Shown here: positions 26,929 through 34,129 of the stretch, piece after piece
Layout of the letters: each line of letters opens with the position of its first letter
How positions within the stretch are numbered: the stretch's first letter is position 1
Origin: Xanthobacteraceae bacterium
Lineage (GTDB): Bacteria > Pseudomonadota > Alphaproteobacteria > Rhizobiales > Xanthobacteraceae
Length of the DNA: 64,000 nt
Assembly (NCBI GenBank): GCA_029266425.1
Contig: JAQSWY010000017.1
Span: 1 to 64,000, forward strand
Direction of reading: 5' to 3'
Program-made: the position numbers and the translations under genes
The notes under the pieces: model-generated
Databases searched by the model: none
Told to the model about the DNA's origin: nothing
What the model saw: only the letters and a program-made list of their open reading frames with translations

Positions 26929-27147
26929 GACGCGCGCGGGGGATCGATACGCCAGTCGCGAACCTGTTCTCGCCGGCCTGCTGACAGTCAAACGCGCACG
27001 CCGTGAGTATCGGCCAGAGGCTTACGCCGGACTCCCCTTGTTCGCGGGCGCATCGCTCTGCGCTCCTCCATGAGCTTGAGCCAATTCACGCTCGCCTCAC
27101 GCCGCATCAGCTTTGTGCCGCATGCGAGCATTGGATGGGGCGATCAC

Positions 27148-27784
27148 ATGATCTTGGCGATGGGTGGGAGTGCTTTCGGAATTGGTCTGGCGCTGGGTGG
27201 TGCATCCATCCTGTCGGCAGGACCGAACAGCCTGCTCATCCTTCGGGAAGGCATGGCGAGAGGACACATTGCGCTCGTTGCCGCCGCGGTAGGTTCGAGC
27301 TTCTTCGTTCTGTTGAGCCTGTCGCATCTTCTTAGCGCCCAGCTCGACTCTATCGGTGACGTGCCGCGCCGGGGATTGGCGCTGGCGGGAATTGCCGTGG
27401 TCGCGTATCGCGCAGCGCGTTCCTGCTTTCGCGCAGTGTCGGTGCGGGCGGGGCCTGACTCCGGCCACGATAGCGGCGAGACCTATCTGGCGTGTCTCAA
27501 CCGCGTGCTCTTCGCTGTCTGGACGAATCCACTGTCCTATCTGGAGCGGCTTATCCTGCCCGCTGCGCTTGGTCAGTCCTTCTCGAGCGCGGCGGCTCAG
27601 ACGGAGTTCACCACGGCACTCATGCTGATGGCGGCTCTCGGCTGCTGCTTGTACGCGTTGGCGGGTTGGAGCATGGGCCGGATGCTGCGGCACGATCATC
27701 ACATGCGCCATTTCGACGTCCGGTCTGATCACTCTCACCATTGCCACGGTGTCGGCTCTCAAGCTGCTGGGCGGCAGTCTGTGA
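27148..27784 (+). pseudogene. LysE/ArgO-family amino acid exporter, C-terminal frameshift
   Basis: LysE-superfamily exporter. MILAMGGSAFGIGLALGGASILSAGPNSLLILREGMARGH matches the family N-terminus, and FAVWTNPLSYLERLILPAALGQ the conserved Asn-Pro loop of the second half. The original frame runs from 27148 (or an in-frame ATG at 27070) to about 27717 (GRMLRHDHHMRHFD). After that the frame 27719-27784 gives SGLITLTIATVSALKLLGGS, the expected last membrane span with a stop. In the original frame a polar, His-rich tail to 27855 appears instead. A one-base insertion or two-base deletion near 27718 explains this. About 190 residues are intact, so a partly functional product is possible. Confidence 0.75.
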
Positions 27785-27895
27785 CGTTTTCCCACTATCG
27801 GTCTCGTGATCAGCTTTGCCGTCCCGCGCGAGGCGTCTGCGTCGCCTTGACCTAGCGTCACGGCAAGCGGCGCCTATTTATGTCGGGTCCAGGCT

Positions 27896-28825
27896 ATGAG
27901 CATCTTGTCCCGACACGTCGCAATCTTACCGTCTACGTCCGAGGCTTCATCCAGCAAGGTGGGTGTGGAGATCGAGTTCGTCGGCATCGGCGTGCGCCGT
28001 GCCGCGGAGGCGCTGGCGCGCGGCCTGGGCGGAAGGCTTCGGGAAGAGGATCCCCAAGCCTGCCATATTCTCGGCAGCCGCATCGGCGACGCCCGCGTAG
28101 AGCTTGATGTCCGCCACGTTCATCCGCACCGCGGGGCGGCCAATCCGCTGCACGGGGCGCCCACTTCGGTCCCGATCTGGCTGGGCCGCCTTCTCAGCCC
28201 GCTTGTCCCGCGCGAACTGATCGTCGGTCCGCTCGCCCGCTCCGAGCTCGGTCTCGTGGATGAGGCCGTGCGGACGCTGCACGATGCCGGGGCGCGGGGC
28301 GACGGGGCGAACCTGCTGGGTTCGCTCGGGCTGCACTTCAATGTGGAGGAACAGGGCGAGGATCCGCGCAGGATCGTCGCGCTGTTCAAGGCGTTCCTGG
28401 TCCTCGAGCCGTGGCTGCGCCGCGAGACCGGCAGCAGCGCCCTGGCGCGGGCCCACGCTCCGCCGCCTTACCCCGAGGACTATGTCCGCCGGGTGCTCGC
28501 CCCGGAATATTGGCCCGACCTCGAGGCGTTCACGCACGACTATGTCGGCGCCAACCCGACCCGCAAACGATCTCTCGATCTCCTGCCGCTGCTACTGCAT
28601 CACAGCCCGGACAGGCTGCTTCCGCGCTTCGCCGGCAAGGTGAAGCGGCGGCCGGCCTTTCACTACCGCCTGCCGCACGCTCATGTCGGTCGTTCCGGCT
28701 GGAGCATTGCGCCGGAGTGGGATCGCTGGAACGCCGTCGAGCGTCTCGGCGGCGAGATCGAGCGGCTTGAAGCCATGGCCGCCAGGTCCCTGCGCGGCGA
28801 GTTCATCGGCGTCGGCGCGTTCTAG
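27896..28825 (+). CDS. Amidoligase-like protein (Amidoligase_2 type)
   Basis: 309 residues resembling the putative amidoligases (COOH-NH2 ligase fold related to glutamine synthetase and GCS). Supporting motifs are GVEIEFVGIGVRRAAEALA near the N-terminus (acidic metal-binding strand), LGLHFNVEE (His/Glu strand), the middle VLEPWLRRETG with Arg, and FHYRLPHAHVGRSGWSIAPEWDRWNAVERL at the C-terminus, a hallmark of the family. It presumably ligates an amine to a carboxylate using ATP. The partner genes typical of such operons (amidotransferase, cyclotransferase) are absent here. Start ATG 27896 is tentative because conserved sequence begins about 22 residues in. Confidence 0.7.
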   Translation: MSILSRHVAILPSTSEASSSKVGVEIEFVGIGVRRAAEALARGLGGRLREEDPQACHILGSRIGDARVELDVRHVHPHRGAANPLHGAPTSVPIWLGRLLSPLVPRELIVGPLARSELGLVDEAVRTLHDAGARGDGANLLGSLGLHFNVEEQGEDPRRIVALFKAFLVLEPWLRRETGSSALARAHAPPPYPEDYVRRVLAPEYWPDLEAFTHDYVGANPTRKRSLDLLPLLLHHSPDRLLPRFAGKVKRRPAFHYRLPHAHVGRSGWSIAPEWDRWNAVERLGGEIERLEAMAARSLRGEFIGVGAF

Positions 28826-29182
28826 ATTTCAAAAGCCTGGAGCATGCTCCGGCCGTCGGCTGGCTGGCGTAACGCAGCTGGCGGTTGATTCACGGTGAAT
28901 TCACACCGTCCGTCACTTCATCTCATCCGACATATCCAGTGCTGCATCCCGCGCGCCGGGACCAGTAGCGAAGTGCCGATGATTTGGCGGCATGCCTCCC
29001 GCCGGACTGCTTCTGGCGGGTAATACTGTTCTGCCTAAGCATTATGAACAGTGCCTGAAGCATACACATGACGTACTTGCGCATTCACGCGCAGGTTTTG
29101 TTGTAAATCCACCAAGCTCCAGTGATCGCAGGACTTGAAGGGCCTGCCTTCAGATCACGGACAGCACTCTGCGGAGGGAGTG
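28826..29182. other. Intergenic region, no gene seen
   Basis: The 357 bp between the amidoligase-like gene and the peptidoglycan hydrolase hold two perfect small palindromes, GGAGCATGCTCC (28839-28850) and GTGAATTCAC (28895-28904), the latter within ACGGTGAATTCACACCGT. Base composition is closer to neutral than the flanks. It likely contains the hydrolase promoter; I cannot assign boxes. Confidence 0.4.
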
Positions 29183-31240
29183 ATGACGACAGGACTCGGC
29201 AGATCGACAAAGCCATCGACCGCTTCCAAGCGTGCAGATGTATCGGGGAGCGAACCGGCGTCGTTTCGCTACAACAATCCCGGCGCGCAGTATCCAAGTG
29301 AAGCGGCCGCCAAATTCGGACAACTGGGCTACGGAATAATTGGTGGGAACCACAAGATCGCGCGGTTTCCCTCGCCGGTGAATGGCGCTGCAGCGAATTT
29401 CGATCTTCTCTTTCGCAACTATACGGGCATGCCGATCGGCGAGGCCGGCAAAAAGTGGACCGGCGCGAACGGTTTCGGGGTCCCCGGCTATAATCCCTCA
29501 AGTATCCTCACCCCGCATATGCTGGAAGAGCCTGCGGCTGCGATAGATCTGCTCAAGGCAATTGCATCTCGCGAGTCGGGCAGGGGGAACAATCTCACCG
29601 AAGAGCAGTGGCGGCAGGCCCATCGCATGTTCAAGGCCGGCAGCGCGGACGCCTATCTGGACGGCGTCGCCCAGCCGAACGGGGCGCTGGTCGGAACTCT
29701 GGTCCAAGTGGGGGCGAAGACCGGCGAGGGCCTGCTCAAGCGAGCGCTCGAGCACATCGGGGAAGAATATCGCAACATTCTGATCCCGAAGGACGATCCC
29801 AATTGGCGTGGCCCCTGGGATTGCGCGGAGTTCATGACGTGGCTGGTCTTTCAGGAGGCCGGCATACTCTATGGCTGCACGGACAACCAGGCGGTTCCGT
29901 CCAGGGCAGAAGCCTATACGGGCGCCTGGAAGACGGATGTCGAGCGGCTCGGCAAGCGCGTCTCGGTCGAAGAGGCCGCCAGTACGGTCGGCGGCATCCT
30001 GCTTCGCTATCCGCCCGGTCCCGGAAAGATGGGACACATCGCGCTGTGCGACGGCAAGGGCGGGACCGTGGAGGCGAAAGGCCGGAGATACGGTGTGCTC
30101 GCCGATGTCGTGCAGGGCCGCGAATGGGACGTCGGCGTCCTGGTGCCCGGGATTACCTATGGTGCCGGATCCACGATCAAGGTAGTGGGGCCGGAGATAA
30201 TCTACAAAGTCAACGCTCCGAATATGGATCGAGATGTAGTTGCCAGGATTCAACAGGCACTCTTCTCGAAAGGCTTCGATCCGAATGGGATCGATGGCGA
30301 CTTCGGCACGGACACGCAGGCTGCCGTCATCGCCTTCCAGGAGGCCGAGGGCATGGTCGTGGATGGACACGTCGGCCCGGAGACGGCCGCCGCATTGGGT
30401 ATTTCCCTCACCGCAGCGCAGATCACAACGCCGGCCGTGATTGTCGATGCGCAGGGCGGCGGCGTGATCGGCGACACCGGCCAAACAACCGGCACCGGCC
30501 AAACAACCGGCGCCGGCCAATCGGGCGCCGCTGGAACAGTAGCCGGCGCCGGCCAGACAACCGCAGGGGCCGCAACCGAGGCGAGCATCACCTATGACAG
30601 CCCTCTGCTTGCCGCTCTCATCATGCTGCTTTCAAGGGAGAATCCGATGATCGACGGTGCTGTGACGCAAAGCCCGGCCGGCGGCATGCTCAAGCTGCTG
30701 CTGCCGCTGCTGCTTCAGTCTGCATTGACCGGAACGCGTATCGACGCGATGCAGCTCATAAACATATTGCTGACCGGAAAGCCCGCGGCTCCGGTGGTGC
30801 AGAATCCGGTGCCGGTGCCGATCGTGCAGCCCACCCCTGCGGCGCAGCAGCCCGTGGACATACTCACCCTCCTGCTGCCGCTGCTGTACCAGAGGATGAC
30901 CGGCGAAGCGCTCCCCGGCACGACGATCTCCGGCACGACGACTGCCGTCGACAAGCCGGCAGAAAAGCCGGCCGATAAGCCACAGGCCAATCAGCCGGTC
31001 ATCTCGAAGCCGAGCGTTCAGCTGAGTGCCGGCGCTCTCGCCATAAGCACGGTCCTGCAGGCGCTCGGTATCGTGGGCACACCGTTCGGAATGGGCCCCG
31101 ACCCCACACAGACCGGAACTCTGGCGACCTTGATCCCGATCGCGACGGCAGCAATCGGAGCCACCGGAGGGTTCGGCGCCATCCTCAACGCCGTCGGTGC
31201 CTTGTTCCGTGGCCTGCCCATGGCGCAGAAGCCAAAATAG
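29183..31240 (+). CDS. Modular peptidoglycan hydrolase: lysozyme-like, cysteine peptidase, PG-binding, hydrophobic tail
   Basis: 685 residues from ATG 29183 (GCGGAGGGAG just upstream). Residues 26-160: lysozyme/transglycosylase-like module seen in phage-type proteins (RYNNPGAQYPSE, GNHKIARFPSPVNGAAANFDLL, MPIGEAGKKWTG). Residues 190-325: NlpC/P60- or CHAP-like cysteine peptidase with Cys213 in WDCAEFMTWLVFQ and His285 in MGHIALCDG. Residues 348-408: PG_binding_1 repeat (IQQALFSKGFDPNGIDGDFGTDTQ). A Gly/Thr/Gln linker (430-465) precedes a tail with hydrophobic stretches LLAALIMLL, LLKLLLPLLLQS-like, LTLLLPLLYQ and TLATLIPIATAAIGATGGFGAILNAVGALF. There is no signal peptide. It resembles an endolysin fused to a membrane-active tail, but no phage genes are near. 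Confidence 0.7.
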   Translation: MTTGLGRSTKPSTASKRADVSGSEPASFRYNNPGAQYPSEAAAKFGQLGYGIIGGNHKIARFPSPVNGAAANFDLLFRNYTGMPIGEAGKKWTGANGFGVPGYNPSSILTPHMLEEPAAAIDLLKAIASRESGRGNNLTEEQWRQAHRMFKAGSADAYLDGVAQPNGALVGTLVQVGAKTGEGLLKRALEHIGEEYRNILIPKDDPNWRGPWDCAEFMTWLVFQEAGILYGCTDNQAVPSRAEAYTGAWKTDVERLGKRVSVEEAASTVGGILLRYPPGPGKMGHIALCDGKGGTVEAKGRRYGVLADVVQGREWDVGVLVPGITYGAGSTIKVVGPEIIYKVNAPNMDRDVVARIQQALFSKGFDPNGIDGDFGTDTQAAVIAFQEAEGMVVDGHVGPETAAALGISLTAAQITTPAVIVDAQGGGVIGDTGQTTGTGQTTGAGQSGAAGTVAGAGQTTAGAATEASITYDSPLLAALIMLLSRENPMIDGAVTQSPAGGMLKLLLPLLLQSALTGTRIDAMQLINILLTGKPAAPVVQNPVPVPIVQPTPAAQQPVDILTLLLPLLYQRMTGEALPGTTISGTTTAVDKPAEKPADKPQANQPVISKPSVQLSAGALAISTVLQALGIVGTPFGMGPDPTQTGTLATLIPIATAAIGATGGFGAILNAVGALFRGLPMAQKPK

Positions 31241-31274
31241 CGCGTGCCGAGCACCCCTCGCTTGGCTGCAGGGA

Positions 31275-31349
31275 TAGTGCTCCAGCTCATTGCAGCTGGA
31301 GCACTATCTTGTCACTCGGATGGTTCCATTTCGAGTGGACAGGGCTCTA
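31275..31349 (+). repeat. Dispersed three-hairpin element, copy 3 (5' truncated)
   Basis: GTGCTCCAGCTCATTGCAGC, then CTGGAGCACTATCTTGTCACTCGGATG and a diverged right arm, ending GGACAGGGCTCTAA. It matches the second and third stems of the 42212-42329 element. Its terminal CTA (31347-31349) supplies the TAG stop codon of the adjacent minus-strand gene. Confidence 0.7.
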
Positions 31350-32204
31350 ATGCGGTGGCATCGGAATGAAGAGCGGCGGATCCCCGCGAAAGTTTGAACG
31401 CCGCCGGATCTCCGCGTCGTCCGCGCCGTTGGGCTTGAGATAGAAGTAGAAGCGATTGTTCCGCACGACGATGTCGTCGGTCGGGCTGCTGTTCTGGCTG
31501 ATCAGCATGTCCGATTGGATCTGCACATGCATATAGCCAGGGATGAGCTCGCTCCAGTCCTTGAGATCTGCATTGAAGAGCACGGAATACTCGTGATCTC
31601 CTTCGAGTTTCACCACTCCCCAGGATCTGCCTGCGGGCGGGCGCGAGGAAACCTCCTGCCAGGTCAGGCCGGCCTGAACGAACACCCGAGGCGGGTTCTG
31701 CATCACATAGAGCGGCGTGTCCGGGCTTGCATTCTGCATCCGCAGCGTCGCCCGATACGTCGCGCCGTCCGGCTCGTAGGCGGCACGGACCATCTCGACG
31801 AACAGTCCGCCAAAGGCGGCATTGGCGAGACGCCGCGCCGCTTCCTGGCGTGCCGCCGCAGCGTGCCGCTGATACCAGCCGATGGCAAAGTCGGCCAGGA
31901 AGCCGAGGCCGATGAGCACCACGACCACCTGGAGCGGACGATAATCGAGCAGCCGCGACAGCCAATGGCCGGCATCGGGCCTGTCGGCCTGCGCGCGACG
32001 CGACGGCGCGGTCTCGCGGATTCGCTGGCGCAAGGCGTTCGCCTTGCCCTCGATCAGCGCGCCGTCTGGCGCAGCTGTCCCGGCCTGGTCCCGCGCGGCG
32101 CCATCGTCCTCCAGCGCCAGCACCGTCTCCCAAAGGCTGACGATCAGCCGGTTCTTCTCCGCGGCGCTTAGCGTATCGAGGTCGGGCAATCCCGGTCGCT
32201 TCAT
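31347..32204 (-). CDS. Single-span membrane protein of unknown function, ABC-linked
   Basis: 285 residues. A cytoplasmic N-terminal 80 residues (MKRPGLPDLDTLSAAEKNRLIVSLWETVLAL, helical) are followed by one membrane span (RPLQVVVVLIGLGFLADFAIGWY, about 89-111) and a C-terminal exported domain rich in beta strands (TYRATLRMQNASPDTPLYVMQNPPRVFVQAGLTWQEV, and FYFYLKPNG). No family recognised. The start overlaps the stop of the ATPase gene by four bases, so the two are translated together. It is the last gene of the beta-propeller/ABC cluster, which suggests a role in periplasmic assembly of that protein. Confidence 0.7.
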   Translation of the reverse strand: MKRPGLPDLDTLSAAEKNRLIVSLWETVLALEDDGAARDQAGTAAPDGALIEGKANALRQRIRETAPSRRAQADRPDAGHWLSRLLDYRPLQVVVVLIGLGFLADFAIGWYQRHAAAARQEAARRLANAAFGGLFVEMVRAAYEPDGATYRATLRMQNASPDTPLYVMQNPPRVFVQAGLTWQEVSSRPPAGRSWGVVKLEGDHEYSVLFNADLKDWSELIPGYMHVQIQSDMLISQNSSPTDDIVVRNNRFYFYLKPNGADDAEIRRRSNFRGDPPLFIPMPPH

Positions 32205-32869
32205 GGCGCCAGCACGCCGTTTGCGATCTGCACGATCTGATCCGCCTCGGCGGCCAGTGCCAGATTATGCGTGACCAGCACGAGCGTCGTTCCGCGCTGG
32301 CGATTGATGGCAAGCAGCAGCGCCATGATCTCGCGTTCGGTCTGCTCGTCGAGGTCCGATGTCGGCTCGTCGGCGAGCAGCAGCGCCGGCTCGTTCATCA
32401 GCGCCCGCGCGATTACGACCCGGCGCTGTTCGCCGGACGAGAGCTCCGAGGGGAACGCGTCGTGATGAGTGTCGAGGCCGACATCGGCAAGGCGCCGCGC
32501 GGCGAGCTCGAAGATCTCGCCGCGCGAGCGCTTCGCCGCCAGTTGCGCCGGCAGGGCCACATTGTCGATCGCGCGCAGCGTCGGCAGCAGGCTGGCGAAC
32601 TGGAAGATGTAGCCGATGCGCGCGTTGCGGAACGATGCGGCGGCGGCATCGGACAGCATCCAGATATCGATGCCGTCGACCAGCACCTGTCCGGCGGTCG
32701 GGCTGCTCAGGCCGCCGATCATGCCCATCAGGGACGACTTGCCGGATCCAGACCGGCCGACGATGGCGGCGTAGCGGCCTGTCGCCACATCGAGATCGAT
32801 GCCGCGTATCGCCTCGACCGGCCCCTTGTCCGTCGAATAGCGCTTCACCAGGCTGCGGCAGGCCAGCAT
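32201..32869 (-). CDS. LolD/MacB-type ABC transporter ATPase
   Basis: 222-residue ATPase of the family that drives FtsX-like mechanotransmission permeases. Walker A GRSGSGKSS, the signature ELSSGEQRRVVIARAL (LSSGE in place of LSGGE), Walker B LLLADEPTSDLD and H-loop LVTHN are present. ATG 32869 (MLACRSLVKRYSTDKGPVEAIRGIDL) is chosen over an upstream in-frame extension because it gives the family's usual length. It begins two bases after the permease gene ends. Confidence 0.9.
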   Translation of the reverse strand: MLACRSLVKRYSTDKGPVEAIRGIDLDVATGRYAAIVGRSGSGKSSLMGMIGGLSSPTAGQVLVDGIDIWMLSDAAAASFRNARIGYIFQFASLLPTLRAIDNVALPAQLAAKRSRGEIFELAARRLADVGLDTHHDAFPSELSSGEQRRVVIARALMNEPALLLADEPTSDLDEQTEREIMALLLAINRQRGTTLVLVTHNLALAAEADQIVQIANGVLAP

Positions 32870-32871
32870 GA

Positions 32872-34104
32872 TCAGCCTTCTTTCCACAGCAGGTCGTAGG
32901 TTTCCTTTCGCCCCATCCGCCAGGCCGGGATGGTCGCGCCGATAACCCCGACCAGGGCCGCGCCGGCGACGCAGAGCGCGGCGACGAGCAAGGTGCCCGG
33001 GCGGTCCAGCCACAGGAAGGGGATGCCCATCTCGCCGAGATGAAAGACCAGCGCGCGCTCGAACATCCTCAGCAGGAGCAGGCCGATCAGCACGCCGAGC
33101 GCGCCCCCGCCTGCGGTGGCGATCGCCGCCTCCGCGACTGCCATGCCGACGATCTGCGAGCTGCGCGCGCCGATCGCCTTGAGGAGACCGAGCTCGCGGC
33201 GTCGCTCGGCCATGATGGCGGAAAACAGCACGATCACCATCACTGCAGTGCTGGCCGACATCAGCGCGACCAGGACGATCAATCCGCCGAGCAATGCGAC
33301 GAGCCCCTGGCGAATTCCGGTCATGAGCGACCCGCCGACGACGACCTTCACCTCCGGCACCTTGGACAGCAGGGCGAAGCGCGTCTGCAGCTCCGTGGTC
33401 CCCGGCGCCAGCTCGATGAGGAAGCCGGACACCTTGTCGGCTTCCAGCATGGGCGGAGCCGAGCTGGTGCGCTGCCGGATCGCCGGCGCCAGCGCGATGA
33501 GGCTGGACGACGACATGAAGATGCCGCGCTCCTGCGTGCCCGAGCCTGTGGGACCGAGCTTGCCGTAAATCCGGAACGGTTGTCCAAACAGGGCGATCTG
33601 TGAGCCAAGCCGGAAATCGCGACCCGCACCGACGATCACATCGCCGGGCCCCATCCTGCCGCCGAGGCGCTCGGTGAGCCAGGGCTGCACGGTGAAATCC
33701 GTCACCGCATCGAACCCGATCAGGTCGACGAGCTCGCCCGGCCCGCCAATGCCGGCCTGGTCGGTCCTCAATATGCGCTGGGCGGTCACCCTGGCGATGC
33801 CGTTCAGGCCGGCACGCTCGAGCGCGTCCGCCGGGACGGTCTGGTCCGTCGGCTCGACCGTGAGCAGCGCGCTCGTGATGTTGGTGAGTGCCCCCTGGTT
33901 CACCACCATCAGGTCGGCGCCGACCCGGCTGAGGCCAACCTGCATGCTCGCCACCACGCTGCGCATCACCACAATGCCGGCGAAGGTCACGGCGCTGCTG
34001 ACCGCGATGGCGGCGATCAGCAGGCAGGTGCGCGTCTTTCGCCGGCTGAGGTTCTGGACGGCGAGGGCAAGAAGCAGCCAGCGTGACGATGCGGACGGAC
34101 CCAT
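32872..34104 (-). CDS. FtsX-like ABC transporter permease
   Basis: 410 residues with the MacB/FtsX layout: one N-terminal span (RKTRTCLLIAAIAVSSAVTFAGIVV), a periplasmic domain of about 210 residues, then three spans (LVALLGGLIVLVALMSASTAVMVIVLFSAIM, AIATAAGGGALGVLIGLLLL-like, and LLVAALCVAGAALVGVIGATIPAW). The cytoplasmic EMAERRRELGLLKAIGA-type loop is present. Proteins of this class transmit ATP hydrolysis to periplasmic work (lipoprotein release, export, enzyme activation) rather than simple uptake. Located 25 bp after the beta-propeller gene and probably dedicated to it. Confidence 0.88.
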   Translation of the reverse strand: MGPSASSRWLLLALAVQNLSRRKTRTCLLIAAIAVSSAVTFAGIVVMRSVVASMQVGLSRVGADLMVVNQGALTNITSALLTVEPTDQTVPADALERAGLNGIARVTAQRILRTDQAGIGGPGELVDLIGFDAVTDFTVQPWLTERLGGRMGPGDVIVGAGRDFRLGSQIALFGQPFRIYGKLGPTGSGTQERGIFMSSSSLIALAPAIRQRTSSAPPMLEADKVSGFLIELAPGTTELQTRFALLSKVPEVKVVVGGSLMTGIRQGLVALLGGLIVLVALMSASTAVMVIVLFSAIMAERRRELGLLKAIGARSSQIVGMAVAEAAIATAGGGALGVLIGLLLLRMFERALVFHLGEMGIPFLWLDRPGTLLVAALCVAGAALVGVIGATIPAWRMGRKETYDLLWKEG

Positions 34105-34129
34105 CAGGCGCGGGATCCCTCGCGTGGGC

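Noticed and set aside
27097..27861. Minus-strand open frame opposite the LysE-type gene
   Set aside because: No protein family features, while the plus strand shows LysE motifs in two frames.
29183..31240. Prophage remnant
   Set aside because: Only the lysin-like protein suggests it; no terminase, capsid, tail, portal or integrase gene is present in the neighbourhood.
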